From assembly GCA_018818835.1 (NCBI GenBank), contig JAHIRD010000070.1:1-64000 (forward strand): 64,000 nt of DNA. The letters run 5' to 3'. How positions within the stretch are numbered: the first letter of the stretch is position 1; every line of letters starts with the position of its first letter. Origin of the DNA: Pseudomonadota bacterium. Lineage in GTDB: Bacteria; Desulfobacterota; Desulfobacteria; Desulfobacterales; Desulfolunaceae. Under the pieces are notes generated by a model. That model did not search any database. It was not told the DNA's origin and saw only the letters and a list, made by a program, of their open reading frames with translations. Shown piece by piece: positions 7,171-15,896 of this stretch. Position numbers and translations under genes: made by a program.

Positions 7171-8499
7171 ATGTTCGAAAATTTAAGTGACAAGCTGGCT
7201 TCGGTTTTCAAAAACCTCAAGGGGCACGGCAAACTTACAGAAAATAATATTGAAGAGGCTTTAAAAGAGGTCCGCATGGCCCTCCTTGAGGCTGACGTTC
7301 ATTATAAGGTGACGAAAAATTTTGTCGCCGGAATCAAGGAACGTGCCATTGGGCATGAAGTCATGCAGAGCCTTACTCCTGGCCAACAGGTGGTCAAGAT
7401 TGTCAATGATTGTCTGACTGAATTGATGGGCGAAAGCCATGCCGACCTTGATCTTGGCGGAGAAAAACCCGTTTCCGTGATGTTGGTTGGCCTTCAGGGT
7501 TCAGGAAAGACGACCACTGCCGGAAAGTTAGCTTTATTTTTGCGAAAAAAGGGAAAGACACCCTACCTTGTTCCTGCAGATGTTTACAGGCCTGCAGCGA
7601 TTTTGCAATTAATGAAAGTGGCGGGTCAGTTGGATGTGCCCGTTTTCGAATCAACGCCCGATATGGACCCGGTGGAGATTTGTAAAAAAGCCCGCATTTC
7701 TGCGCAACAACAGGGGTGCGATGTCCTGATTATCGATACGGCGGGGCGACTTCATATCGATGAAGAGCTGATGGGGGAACTTGGGCGGATTAAAGAAGCC
7801 CTTAACCCGTCGGATATTCTTCTGGTGGCCGATGCCATGACGGGTCAGGATGCCGTGAATATCGCCGGAACATTTAATGAGGCCCTGGATATTGGCGGGG
7901 TTGTTCTGACCAAGATGGATGGCGATGCACGGGGTGGAGCGGCTTTGTCAATCAAGGCTGTAACCGGAAAGCCTATAAAATTCATCGGGCTCGGAGAAAA
8001 ATCAAGTGCATTTGAGGTTTTTCATCCGGATCGGATGGCATCGCGGATTCTCGGCATGGGCGATGTGCTCAGCCTGGTTGAAAAAGCCACGGAAATGGTG
8101 GATGCCAAGAAGGCAGCTGAACTTGAAAAAAAGTTTCGTAAAAATCAGTTCTCGTTAGATGATTTCAAAGATCAAATGATATCGATACGAAAAATGGGAT
8201 CCATTGGAGACATGCTTAAAATGATTCCCGGGGTTTCAAACAACAAGCAGCTTAAAAATATCGATGTGGATGAGAAAGAACTGGTTCGTGTGGAAGCCAT
8301 TATTAACTCCATGACTCCGGAAGAGCGGCGTAAACATCAGATTATCAACGGAAGCAGGAGAAAACGGATAGCCATGGGTAGTGGCACAAAAGTTCAGGAT
8401 GTTAACAAACTTTTGAAAAATTATACCCAAGTTACGAAAATGATGAAGAAATTTAATAAAGGCGGCATCAGATCACTAAGGGGAATGTTGCCGTTTTAA
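7171..8499 (+). CDS. ffh: Signal recognition particle protein Ffh
   Basis: SRP54-type GTPase that binds signal peptides and 4.5S RNA and delivers nascent membrane proteins to FtsY. Its 442 residues are full length. The N domain (about 1-90) is followed by the G domain with [14 protein letters not shown] (G1), the DTAGRL motif (G3) and [10 protein letters not shown] (G4). The C-terminal M domain is methionine-rich ([12 protein letters not shown], then [11 protein letters not shown] and RGMLPF). It heads the ffh-rpsP-khpA-rimM-trmD-rplS operon, a layout common in bacteria. No 4.5S RNA gene was recognised in the window. Confidence 0.97.
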   Translation: MFENLSDKLASVFKNLKGHGKLTENNIEEALKEVRMALLEADVHYKVTKNFVAGIKERAIGHEVMQSLTPGQQVVKIVNDCLTELMGESHADLDLGGEKPVSVMLVGLQGSGKTTTAGKLALFLRKKGKTPYLVPADVYRPAAILQLMKVAGQLDVPVFESTPDMDPVEICKKARISAQQQGCDVLIIDTAGRLHIDEELMGELGRIKEALNPSDILLVADAMTGQDAVNIAGTFNEALDIGGVVLTKMDGDARGGAALSIKAVTGKPIKFIGLGEKSSAFEVFHPDRMASRILGMGDVLSLVEKATEMVDAKKAAELEKKFRKNQFSLDDFKDQMISIRKMGSIGDMLKMIPGVSNNKQLKNIDVDEKELVRVEAIINSMTPEERRKHQIINGSRRKRIAMGSGTKVQDVNKLLKNYTQVTKMMKKFNKGGIRSLRGMLPF

Positions 8500-8513
8500 C
8501 AAGGAGGATGCGA

Positions 8514-8768
8514 ATGTCAGTAAAAATCAGATTGGCCAGGAGAGGCGCGAAGAAGAAACCGTTTTATCGTATTGTTGTCGCGGACATTGAAGCGCCGCGA
8601 GATGGGAAATTTGTTGAAATCTTAGGTACTTATGACCCACTGCAGAACCCTGCAGCCGTGACTCTGAAGGAAGATCGGATCAACTACTGGATCGGTGAGG
8701 GTGCTATCCCCACAGGTACGGTCAGTGATATTCTGAAAAGGGAAGGTCTGCCCAAGGTTTCTGCGTAA
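8514..8768 (+). CDS. rpsP: 30S ribosomal protein bS16
   Basis: Small-subunit ribosomal protein, 84 residues. The sequence [20 protein letters not shown] and the later [10 protein letters not shown] are characteristic. ATG 8514 is preferred over ATG 8508, because AAGGAGG (8501-8507) abuts 8508 but is 6 bp from 8514, an ideal spacing. It lies 14 bp behind ffh and is co-transcribed. bS16 binds 16S rRNA early in 30S assembly, and the neighbouring RimM and KhpA also act on RNA. Confidence 0.97.
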   Translation: MSVKIRLARRGAKKKPFYRIVVADIEAPRDGKFVEILGTYDPLQNPAAVTLKEDRINYWIGEGAIPTGTVSDILKREGLPKVSA

Positions 8769-8812
8769 CATCAAATCATCCAGATTCTCAAAGTCTAAAA
8801 AGGAGATGAGTT

Positions 8813-9043
8813 ATGAAAGAGCTGATCAACTATATTGCACAGGCACTCGTTGACAAACCAGACGAGGTAGAAGTTTCGGAGATAGAGGGGAACCAGACTT
8901 CTGTACTTGAGCTGAAAGTGGCGAAAGAGGATTTGGGGAAAGTGATAGGTAAACAGGGAAGAACTGCAAGAGCCATGCGTACGATTTTGAGCGCTGCCTC
9001 TGCCAAAGTCAAGAAACGTACGGTTCTTGAAATTGTAGAATAA
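8813..9043 (+). CDS. khpA: KH-domain RNA-binding protein KhpA (YlqC)
   Basis: A 76-residue single type-II KH-domain protein. The GxxG RNA-binding loop appears as [10 protein letters not shown], the family hallmark. KhpA commonly heterodimerises with KhpB/Jag and affects mRNA and sRNA levels. Its slot between rpsP and rimM is the usual one. A strong ribosome site (AAAGGAGATGAGTT then ATG) precedes it. No odd features. Confidence 0.93.
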   Translation: MKELINYIAQALVDKPDEVEVSEIEGNQTSVLELKVAKEDLGKVIGKQGRTARAMRTILSAASAKVKKRTVLEIVE

Positions 9044-9048
9044 GGGAG

Positions 9049-9558
9049 ATGACGGAAGACGATTATATCCTGATCGGACAAATCCGTGGAATACACGGTC
9101 TTCATGGAAATATGAAGGTGTATTCCTATACGGAAACCCTGGATTTGTATGAAAAAGGCCTCACACTTCTGATTCGTGAGCCTTCGAAGCCCGGTGAATA
9201 CCATACGATTAAAGAAGCAAAGCCTTATAAAAAAGGTGTGTTGCTTTCAATCGATGGGATAGAGGATATTTCTTCTGCTGAAAAACTTATTGGTTCGGAT
9301 ATATGGATAGCCAGAGATCTTCTTCCCGAAACGGATGATGATGAATACTACTGGTTTGAAATTATCGGATTGAGCGTTTATACAGTCACAGGGGAAGCTC
9401 TGGGCGTGGTGAAATCAATTTTCCCAACGGGCAGCAATGACGTTTATGTTGTTGAATCCAAAGGGGAAGAACGACTCATTCCTGCCCTTGAATCTGTCAT
9501 CATATCCATAGATTTAGACACGCGCACCATGACGGTTGACCTGCCCGAAGGCTTATGA
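9049..9558 (+). CDS. rimM: Ribosome maturation factor RimM
   Basis: A 169-residue protein assisting 30S head assembly and binding uS19. The N-terminal beta-barrel begins ILIGQIRGIHGLHGNMKV (typical G-x-HGLxG). The C-terminal PRC-barrel domain includes EYYWFEIIGLSV and VLxIPALESVI-like ends. The ATG lies 5 bp after the khpA stop codon, and GGGAG directly touches it, so translation is probably coupled to khpA. It overlaps trmD by 4 bp (ATGA). Confidence 0.95.
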   Translation: MTEDDYILIGQIRGIHGLHGNMKVYSYTETLDLYEKGLTLLIREPSKPGEYHTIKEAKPYKKGVLLSIDGIEDISSAEKLIGSDIWIARDLLPETDDDEYYWFEIIGLSVYTVTGEALGVVKSIFPTGSNDVYVVESKGEERLIPALESVIISIDLDTRTMTVDLPEGL

Positions 9559-10319
9559 TGGATGTCATCGTTCTGACGATTTTTCCTGAAATGGTTGAAC
9601 CTTATTTTTCATACGGAATGATACGAAAAGCGCATGAAGACGGCTTTATTCGCGTCTCTGCCATGAATATTCGGGATTATGCCCAGGGAAAACATCGTGT
9701 AACCGATGACAAACCTTACGGTGGTGGCTGTGGGATGGTTATGAAACCCGAACCTCTGGCAGCGGCCATTGATTCGGCTCTTCAGAAGTCACCCGGGGCA
9801 AAAGTGGTTCACATGACACCCCAGGGTCGGCCGTTTAATCAGGCCATTGCCCAGGAACTGTCACTTTGTGATGGGCTCATTTTTTTATGTGGCCGTTATG
9901 AAGGCATTGATGAACGCATCTGTCAGAACTATATTGACGATGAGATATCCATCGGGGATTATGTCCTTACCGGTGGTGAACTCGGTGCTCTGGTTGTGGC
10001 CGATGCCGTGATTCGTTTGATACCGGGAGTTCTTGGTGGAGATGACTCGGCTGAAAAAGACAGCTTTGCACACGGTCTTCTGGAACATGCCCAGTATACG
10101 AGGCCCTGTGAGTTCGATTCCATGCGTGTTCCCGATGTTCTTTTATCCGGTAACCATGCCTTGATCGATAAATGGCGACTTGAGACCTCTTTGATCAGGA
10201 CGTTTTTGAAACGACCGGATCTCCTTGGAATACGGTCGTTCAGTGTGGAAGAAAAAAAGATTCTAAAAAACTGGTACCTTAAACTTGAACACATCATACA
10301 AGGGGATGGACAAAAATGA
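9555..10319 (+). CDS. trmD: tRNA (guanine37-N1)-methyltransferase TrmD
   Basis: SPOUT-fold methyltransferase that makes m1G37 in tRNAs reading CNN codons, preventing +1 frameshifts. Family residues are visible: VLTIFPEM at the N-terminus, the knot loop LCGRYEGIDERI, then IGDYVLTGGELGALV and the YTRP motif before the C-terminal helical domain. Length is 254 residues (253 if the second ATG is used). Two adjacent ATGs (9555 and 9558) overlap the rimM stop codon, so either may start it. It is essential in most bacteria. Confidence 0.97.
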   Translation: MMDVIVLTIFPEMVEPYFSYGMIRKAHEDGFIRVSAMNIRDYAQGKHRVTDDKPYGGGCGMVMKPEPLAAAIDSALQKSPGAKVVHMTPQGRPFNQAIAQELSLCDGLIFLCGRYEGIDERICQNYIDDEISIGDYVLTGGELGALVVADAVIRLIPGVLGGDDSAEKDSFAHGLLEHAQYTRPCEFDSMRVPDVLLSGNHALIDKWRLETSLIRTFLKRPDLLGIRSFSVEEKKILKNWYLKLEHIIQGDGQK

Positions 10320-10349
10320 TCCTCGGGTGCGGTGTGAGCCGGAACATGT

Positions 10350-10931
10350 ATGAATGAGTCAGGTTCTGCCCAACTATATATTGCACTGATTCATCATCCG
10401 GTCTTGAATAAAAAAGGGGATGTGATCTGTTCCGCCATAACCAATCTTGATCTTCATGATATTGCGCGGGCGGCACAAACATTTGGTGTTAAACGGTATT
10501 ATGTGGTTAATCCCCTGACCGATCAGGTTGTTCTTGCTGATAAAATTGTGCATCACTGGACCGAGGGAAAAGGTGGTCAGGTGAATCCGGCCAGGCGAAA
10601 AGCCCTTAGCTTGATTCGAATTACATCATCCCTGGATGATGTGATCGAGGATATTGTCCTTGAAAGCGGTCAGCCTGTTAAGGTCATTGCGACCTCGGCC
10701 AGGCAAGAGTCTAGCACCATTTGTTTTTCAGATTTAAAAAAGGATTTGGCCTGCGGTGACAGCGTTCTACTTCTTTTTGGAACGGCCTGGGGCCTTGCCG
10801 AGGAAATTATGGATAAGGCACACGGTGTCCTTGAACCTGTCATGGGAAATGGAGAATACAACCATCTTTCAGTGCGTTCTGCCGTATCCATTATTCTTGA
10901 CCGCGTGATGTCATCCAGGGGCCGGTTATGA
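10350..10931 (+). CDS. SPOUT RNA methyltransferase, COG4752 type
   Basis: A 193-residue protein matching the family annotated as SAM-dependent RNA methyltransferase (PF09936, COG4752), found next to trmD in deltaproteobacteria and some other phyla. The SPOUT-type knot is suggested by VLLLFGTAWGLAEEI and the closing LSVRSAVSIILDRV. Its opening LYIALIHHPVLNKKGDVICSA is typical. The substrate RNA is not known to me. It lies 30 bp behind trmD and before rplS, so it probably belongs to the same translation operon. Confidence 0.8.
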   Translation: MNESGSAQLYIALIHHPVLNKKGDVICSAITNLDLHDIARAAQTFGVKRYYVVNPLTDQVVLADKIVHHWTEGKGGQVNPARRKALSLIRITSSLDDVIEDIVLESGQPVKVIATSARQESSTICFSDLKKDLACGDSVLLLFGTAWGLAEEIMDKAHGVLEPVMGNGEYNHLSVRSAVSIILDRVMSSRGRL

Positions 10932-11041
10932 AAATAGATATAAATTACGATTGGATATTGACGGGTTGATGTTTTGTCTGATATAGACTATCGGATTTTA
11001 AAATATGTGTGATTCATGTGATTTTTGTTTGGGAGAAAATA

Positions 11042-11386
11042 ATGGATATCATCAAAAAGATTGAAAATGAGCAGTTGCGCCTTGATATGCCGGCATTCAA
11101 GTCCGGAGATACAGTTAAGGTATATGTGAAGATAGTCGAGGGCGAAAAAACCCGTATTCAGGTTTTTGAAGGCGTCGTTATCAGCAAGACCCGCGGTGGA
11201 GCTAATGCACATTTTACCGTCCGAAAGATCTCAAGCGGGATCGGTGTTGAACGTGTATTTCCTTTAAGCTCGCCTGTTCTTGATAAAATAGAATTGGTCA
11301 GCCGTGGTCGTGTTCGACGTTCAAAAATATACTATCTTCGTGATTTACGCGGTAAAGCGGCACGTATCAAAGAACTCAGAAACTAA
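11042..11386 (+). CDS. rplS: 50S ribosomal protein bL19
   Basis: Large-subunit ribosomal protein at the 30S-50S interface, 114 residues. Diagnostic parts are the [11 protein letters not shown] segment, [21 protein letters not shown] and the [20 protein letters not shown] tail. ATG 11042 is chosen because GGGAG lies about 6 bp upstream; an in-frame upstream ATG at 11009 would add an unlikely extension. It is the last ribosomal gene of the operon. The next terminator-like hairpin is at 11479-11503, inside rnhB. Confidence 0.97.
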   Translation: MDIIKKIENEQLRLDMPAFKSGDTVKVYVKIVEGEKTRIQVFEGVVISKTRGGANAHFTVRKISSGIGVERVFPLSSPVLDKIELVSRGRVRRSKIYYLRDLRGKAARIKELRN

Positions 11387-11459
11387 TTCCGGAAATAGAT
11401 TTTTTTATTTTTTGAATTTTTCTCTCTGGGCTATTTGTCTGGTCTGAACCGGGGAAAAC

Positions 11460-12059
11460 ATGATGTGGTCTTATGAAGAAAAAGCCGCTTTAAGCGGCTT
11501 TTTGACGATTGCAGGTGTTGACGAAGCAGGGCGCGGTCCCCTGGCTGGACCTGTTGTTTCCGCAGCTGTGGTTCTCCCGGTTGATTTTCCTTCCGAGGGA
11601 ATTACCGATTCAAAAAAGTTGAGCCCGGGGAAACGAGATCGGCTTTACGACCGTATCGTTAAAAAAGCCATTGCCGTTGGTGTGGGAATGGCTGAACCCG
11701 AAGAAATTGACACCATTAATATTCTTCAAGCCTCCCTTCTTTCCATGGAGCGAGCTGTTCATGATCTTCATGTGATTCCCGATTATCTTCTTATTGACGG
11801 AATCTTCACCATTTCATACGATGCACCCCAAGAGGCAATCAAGAAAGGGGATATGCTGAGTATATCCATTGCATCCGCATCCATTGTGGCCAAGGTGACC
11901 CGTGACAGGATTATGAAATCCTATGACCTCATCTATCCGGACTATGGGCTGGCCGGGCATAAGGGCTATCCCACAAAAAACCACAAAGATGCCATTGCCG
12001 CTTTCGGCGTGAGCCCCATCCACAGAAAAAGCTTCAAAGGGGTCAAAGAATACCTCTGA
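11460..12059 (+). CDS. rnhB: Ribonuclease HII
   Basis: RNase HII removes ribonucleotides from DNA-RNA hybrids and DNA. Of 199 residues, the core opens at residue 20 with AGVDEAGRGPLAGPVV, which carries the first catalytic acids (DEAGRG). LLIDG (third acidic residue) and ASIVAKVTRD follow, and the end GYPTKNHKDAI..FGVSPIHRKSF is typical. The first 15 codons form a strong terminator-like inverted repeat (11479-11503). Starting at 11460 fits relatives with a short N-terminal stretch before AGVDE. It sits 73 bp behind rplS. Confidence 0.95.
   Translation: MMWSYEEKAALSGFLTIAGVDEAGRGPLAGPVVSAAVVLPVDFPSEGITDSKKLSPGKRDRLYDRIVKKAIAVGVGMAEPEEIDTINILQASLLSMERAVHDLHVIPDYLLIDGIFTISYDAPQEAIKKGDMLSISIASASIVAKVTRDRIMKSYDLIYPDYGLAGHKGYPTKNHKDAIAAFGVSPIHRKSFKGVKEYL
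11479..11503 (+). terminator. Terminator-like hairpin within rnhB codons 7-15
   Basis: AAAAAGCCGC (11479-11488) and GCGGCTTTTT (11494-11503) form a perfect 10-bp stem with a 5-nt loop and a run of five T at the end of the stem. It is the first intrinsic-terminator structure after rplS, so it probably ends or attenuates the ribosomal operon, yet it lies inside the rnhB coding sequence. Confidence 0.6.
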
Positions 12060-12151
12060 TTTATTATGGACGGGCTTTTTTATATCCGGATGACCGAGCG
12101 TGCTATAAATAGGCCGATTTCATCATAAATAAATAGGGCACTGATTGATTC

Positions 12152-12526
12152 ATGCTTAATATTCGTCAACTATTTGGGAAATCCGGAGAAAGTCTTGCCC
12201 TAAGCTATTTGAAAAAAAAAGGATACCGGATTTTAGAAACCAATTATCGAAACAAGATGGGTGAAATCGATATTATTGCCTTGGATAAGGATGTGATTGT
12301 TTTTGTCGAAGTAAAAACCAGACAGAGCACATTTTTTTCCCATCCCAAGGAAGCGGTGACCGTGACAAAGCAGGTGACAATGTCACGGGTTGCCCAGGCA
12401 TGGTTGAAGTCCAGGAACAAAAATGATTCCAAAGCCCGATTCGACGTGGTGGCGATTTTGTCTGACAACAACACACATGAGATTGAGTTGATAAAAAATG
12501 CCTTTGACCTTAGATCCGGTACATGA
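12152..12526 (+). CDS. YraN (UPF0102) nuclease-fold protein
   Basis: A 124-residue member of UPF0102/YraN, which has a restriction-endonuclease-like (PD-(D/E)XK) fold. The likely active-site residues are visible in MGEIDIIALD (Glu/Asp) and IVFVEVKTRQS (ExK). The N-terminal GKSGESLALSYLKKKGYRIL helix is typical. Substrate and function are unestablished, though the gene often sits next to rnhB, as here. It is followed by rsmI, whose likely start (12534) lies 7 bp beyond the stop codon. Confidence 0.85.
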   Translation: MLNIRQLFGKSGESLALSYLKKKGYRILETNYRNKMGEIDIIALDKDVIVFVEVKTRQSTFFSHPKEAVTVTKQVTMSRVAQAWLKSRNKNDSKARFDVVAILSDNNTHEIELIKNAFDLRSGT

Positions 12527-12533
12527 AAATGTA

Positions 12534-13382
12534 ATGGCCCCAAAAGGGGTTCTTTATATCGTTGCAACCCCTATAGGGAACTTGGACGATATTACCCTCA
12601 GAGCCTTGAATGTACTGAAATCCGTTGATATTATCGCCGCTGAAGACACACGCCATACCGTAAAACTTCTTTCACGATATTCTATCAAAAAGCACCTTTT
12701 TTCATTCCATGACCATAATGAACGTGACCGAATGGATATTCTTCTGTCCAAAATCAAAGAAGGAAACAGTGTGGCCCTGGTCTCCGATGCGGGGACGCCG
12801 TCAGTTTCCGATCCTGGGTTCAGGCTTGTTCGAGAGGCGGCAAGTCAAGGGCTGACCATTGTGCCCGTGCCTGGAGTGTCTGCTGCAGTCACTGCTCTCT
12901 GTGCCTCTGGCCTGCCCACGGATGCCTTTGTTTTCTTAGGGTTCCCCCCCAGAAAAAAAGGAAAGAGAATTGAATTTTTGTCTGATCTGAAAGATGAAAA
13001 AAAGACCCTGATTTTTTATGAATCTCCCCATAGGATTATTCAGTTTATTGACGAAGCCATAGACATTCTGGGGCCCAGGGAAGCGGTTCTTGCACGGGAA
13101 ATGACCAAGATACATGAAGAATTTATAAGGGGCTCTTTTGAGGATATCAAAGGGTCACTATCCCGTAGAGAGCAGATCCGGGGTGAATGTACGCTGATTG
13201 TATCAGGTGCCCAGGATTGTGTCGTGGATGTTTCCATGCTGGACCAGGAAATACGTGATAAACTCCTTCGGGGAACACCTCCACCTTCGGTTCTGGCCAA
13301 GGATCTTTCCATGAAATATCCGGTGAAGAAGCGTGATATTTATGAAAAGATACTTCGTATACGTGATACACTTACTGGCTAA
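12534..13382 (+). CDS. rsmI: 16S rRNA C1402 2'-O-methyltransferase RsmI
   Basis: Tetrapyrrole-methylase-fold enzyme that 2'-O-methylates C1402 in the 30S decoding centre. The N-terminus GVLYIVATPIGNLDDITLRAL is the family hallmark. EDTRHTVKLL, SDAGTPSVSDPGF and PGVSAAVTAL, which form the SAM and substrate pocket, follow. I start it at ATG 12534 (282 aa), which avoids overlap with yraN; ATG 12498 would add 12 residues and overlap by 29 bp. It probably belongs to the rnhB-yraN-rsmI group. Confidence 0.93.
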   Translation: MAPKGVLYIVATPIGNLDDITLRALNVLKSVDIIAAEDTRHTVKLLSRYSIKKHLFSFHDHNERDRMDILLSKIKEGNSVALVSDAGTPSVSDPGFRLVREAASQGLTIVPVPGVSAAVTALCASGLPTDAFVFLGFPPRKKGKRIEFLSDLKDEKKTLIFYESPHRIIQFIDEAIDILGPREAVLAREMTKIHEEFIRGSFEDIKGSLSRREQIRGECTLIVSGAQDCVVDVSMLDQEIRDKLLRGTPPPSVLAKDLSMKYPVKKRDIYEKILRIRDTLTG

Positions 13383-13412
13383 CGATTGCTTGAACGGGAG
13401 CAGCCTTAAGAT

Positions 13413-14798
13413 ATGCCAAATACTGACGAAATAACAAGCAGATCCAAACAAACTCGGTTCAAGCCCCAGCTGACCATTTCAGTTAAGATGCTTGTCGGCT
13501 ATATTCCCCTGGTTGTTTTTGCCATTGTGATGTCAATTTATGTTCTTTGGGGCCTGAATACGGTCAATGACATCAATCGTCGAATCATAGAAAATGATAC
13601 CTCCATTATTTCATTTGCAGGGATGCTGGTTGACGATCTTTTGGGCCAGGAATCCTATGGCCAGAAGTTTGTGATTATGGGCAGCGAAGAAATGAAGGGC
13701 CTTTTCCTCCAACGAAGCCAGGATTTCAGGACGGTTCTTTACCAGATGGGGAATACATCCCCGGATGATCGTGATCTGTTGCAAATCATAAGGAGCCTTC
13801 ATGATGAATACCTCGATTTTTATGAGGATTATTTTAAAATGGACCCGAAAAGTCAGGGACTCGCTAATGAAGCCTATGACAGTCGTATCAAGACGGTTGT
13901 TGATCAGATCCTTAAATCCATTGACCGCCTTTCCAGGAGCGTTGAACAGAGGCGCTCCGCAAATCTTTTGAGAATTGGTGAAATCAGCCAACAGATGTTC
14001 AGGGTCATATCGGTGATGACATGTGTCGGGATAATTATCGGTATGGGAGCCGCTTTTATAATCACACGGGATGTGTCAGGCGCCATTACCAAGCTGACAA
14101 AAGCAACAGACCTGATATCTGAAGGTAAATTTGATCCTGCGCTTCCCCTTGAACGAAATGATGAGCTGGGGGATCTTGCCAGGGCCTTCGGTGAAATGGC
14201 CCATCGTTTGTCCCGCTGGGAGGAAATGTATCTGGATGCAAGCCCACTCACCCGATTACCTGGGGGGGTTGCCATTGACAATGTTCTTAAAAAAAGATTG
14301 GATGCGGGTAAAGCCATTTCTTTCTGCCTTCTGGATATCGACAATTTCAAGTCATATAATGATAAATATGGTTATTCACGGGGAAATACGGTTATCCAGA
14401 ATACAGCCAGAATCATTGAAACCACGGTGGCGCGTCTTGGTAATGGGGATGACTTTATCGGGCATATCGGTGGTGATGATTTTGTGGTCATAACCACCCC
14501 GGATAAGTATTCCGATTTGATTCAGGAAATACTTGATGACTTTGATAAGGCAATTCCCGGATTATATGATGAAGACGACAGGGCAACGGGATATATCCGG
14601 GGTAAGACCAGGCAGGGAGAGCCGGTCAATTTCCCGACCATGACCTTGTCAGTGGCCGTCGTATCCAATGATAAGGTAAATATTACAAATTATTTGGATG
14701 TGGGTGAAATCGTTGCAGAACTGAAGGACCACGCCAAACTGATCCCGGGCAGTAAAATGGTGACGAACCGAAGAGCCAGTGATGAAAAAAATGTGTGA
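13413..14798 (+). CDS. Membrane HAMP-GGDEF protein, divergent signature
   Basis: Predicted inner-membrane sensor of 461 residues. It has one membrane helix at about residues 26-48, a periplasmic helical region (about 50-196), a second helix (about 197-218), a HAMP linker (about 219-271) and a GGDEF domain. The metal-binding Asp308 and LLDIDNFKSYND motif are present. The signature reads GGDDF (353-357) instead of GGDEF; this variant occurs in a subgroup with the GHIGGDDF context. Whether it makes cyclic-di-GMP is uncertain. The ligand sensed by the periplasmic part is unknown. It lies 30 bp after rsmI. Confidence 0.8.
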   Translation: MPNTDEITSRSKQTRFKPQLTISVKMLVGYIPLVVFAIVMSIYVLWGLNTVNDINRRIIENDTSIISFAGMLVDDLLGQESYGQKFVIMGSEEMKGLFLQRSQDFRTVLYQMGNTSPDDRDLLQIIRSLHDEYLDFYEDYFKMDPKSQGLANEAYDSRIKTVVDQILKSIDRLSRSVEQRRSANLLRIGEISQQMFRVISVMTCVGIIIGMGAAFIITRDVSGAITKLTKATDLISEGKFDPALPLERNDELGDLARAFGEMAHRLSRWEEMYLDASPLTRLPGGVAIDNVLKKRLDAGKAISFCLLDIDNFKSYNDKYGYSRGNTVIQNTARIIETTVARLGNGDDFIGHIGGDDFVVITTPDKYSDLIQEILDDFDKAIPGLYDEDDRATGYIRGKTRQGEPVNFPTMTLSVAVVSNDKVNITNYLDVGEIVAELKDHAKLIPGSKMVTNRRASDEKNV

Positions 14799-14823
14799 AC
14801 GATTCATGAAAAAGGATATTCCC

Positions 14824-15339
14824 ATGACGATTTATCGGGCAGGTTATCGAGCACTGGCATGTGTCATGAGTTGCCTGATTGTTCTTGTCTTGATGTCATG
14901 CATACCCCTTAGAAAGAATGACATTTCATCGAAACCATATCTTATCAAGGACGTTGAACAGAGTTCTTCCATTCAGGGCAATGGGTCAGGTGATGAAAAT
15001 CCAGCCCCTTGCCTGGGTCTGGATGACTTTCAAGATATTCTGTTTTTTTCTGATCCTTCAAATCCGGGTCTGGATTATGCCCGTGCCATGGAGTCCCTTG
15101 CTCTATATTTAGCCCGAAGCAAGGACGAGAATCGCACATCCATGGGAATGCATTTGTCTGCCATGGTGAGAACACTTGACCACCAATCCTCACGCATCCA
15201 TGGCCTGTTAAAGGAAAATGAAACGTTGAAACATGACAATAACATCCTGACAGAAAGTATAAAAAAAATGGAGGAAAAACTTTCAGAGCTGAAATCCCTG
15301 GATATCCGCCTGGAAGAAAAAAGGAGTCAGGCACGTTGA
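14824..15339 (+). CDS. Putative lipoprotein with coiled-coil tail
   Basis: A 171-residue predicted lipoprotein. Its N-terminal signal (MTIYRAGYRALACVMSCLIV) ends in a lipobox LMSC with Cys26 as the acylated residue. The C-terminal third (LLKENETLKHDNNILTESIK onward) is strongly charged and heptad-like, suggesting a coiled coil. No family is recognised. An in-frame ATG at 14779 lies inside the GGDEF gene; 14824 is preferred because the signal peptide starts there. The overlap with the GGDEF gene's end would otherwise be 20 bp, so the two may be co-transcribed. Confidence 0.55.
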   Translation: MTIYRAGYRALACVMSCLIVLVLMSCIPLRKNDISSKPYLIKDVEQSSSIQGNGSGDENPAPCLGLDDFQDILFFSDPSNPGLDYARAMESLALYLARSKDENRTSMGMHLSAMVRTLDHQSSRIHGLLKENETLKHDNNILTESIKKMEEKLSELKSLDIRLEEKRSQAR

Positions 15340-15353
15340 TCATGTTTTATAAA

Positions 15354-15381
15354 TTCGTAAAACGTCGACGTATGGCTTATG
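15354..15381 (+). repeat. Possible eroded left end of the MITE-like repeat
   Basis: TTCGTAAAACGTCGACGTAT resembles the left end of the dispersed repeat (CTCGTAAAAAGTCGAC then ATGACTATGG). The resemblance covers about 28 bases only, with no clear right end, so this is a weak call. It lies in the non-coding gap after the lipoprotein gene. Confidence 0.25.
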
Positions 15382-15463
15382 ACGGGTTGGTTTAATAATT
15401 ATTACTTGCTGTTTCATGGGCAATTCTTTATAAATATCGGATTGATCGACAACGAGAAATTGT

Positions 15464-15516
15464 TATGAACTCGCAAAAAGTCGACGGATGATTATGGGAC
15501 TTTTTACGACGCCATC
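15464..15516 (+). repeat. MITE-like repeat, short copy
   Basis: A 53-bp internally deleted copy of the dispersed repeat. It joins the left end (ATGAACTCGCAAAAAGTCGAC) to the right end (ACTTTTTACGACGCCATC) through a shared TATGG. A perfect 6-bp direct repeat AATTGT flanks it (15458-15463 and 15517-15522), as expected for a target-site duplication. It also supplies the first codons of a longer but unlikely reading frame of the next gene. Confidence 0.8.
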
Positions 15517-15562
15517 AATTGTAAACGTTTTGAATCATAAACCAGTTATTATGGAGTCAGAT

Positions 15563-15895
15563 ATGGATGATCAAAAGAAAGGAACCGGCGAAAAGGGGTT
15601 TGTCATGAGTGACGGCGAAAAAATCGATCCCAAAAGTACGCGGATGCCCTTAATCGATTTCTCAACGTTTATATTTTCATTGAATTCCTCTGCTCTGGTT
15701 CATCTTGGTATAATCAGCGAACCAGGCAGTGATAAAAAAATGAAAAGTTTGCCCTTGGCAAAGCAGACCATCGACATTCTCGGGATGCTTCAGGAAAAAA
15801 CAAAGGGAAATCTTACCAATGACGAAGAAAATCTTTTTAAAAACATGCTTCATGATTTAAGGCTGATGTATGTCCGGGAGAAAGACAAAGCCTAA
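15563..15895 (+). CDS. DUF1844-domain protein
   Basis: A 110-residue protein whose second half (FSTFIFSLNSSALVHLGIIS, then LAKQTIDILGMLQEKTKGNLT) matches DUF1844, a small uncharacterised family found mainly in deltaproteobacteria and acidobacteria. The long upstream reading frame begins inside the inserted repeat, so a start there is unlikely. ATG 15563 has GGAG 6 bp upstream and is preferred. ATG 15605, with AAGGGG 6 bp upstream, is an alternative (96 aa). It ends 1 bp before the ATG chosen for ispE, suggesting coupled translation. No function is known. Confidence 0.7.
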   Translation: MDDQKKGTGEKGFVMSDGEKIDPKSTRMPLIDFSTFIFSLNSSALVHLGIISEPGSDKKMKSLPLAKQTIDILGMLQEKTKGNLTNDEENLFKNMLHDLRLMYVREKDKA

Positions 15896-15896
15896 A

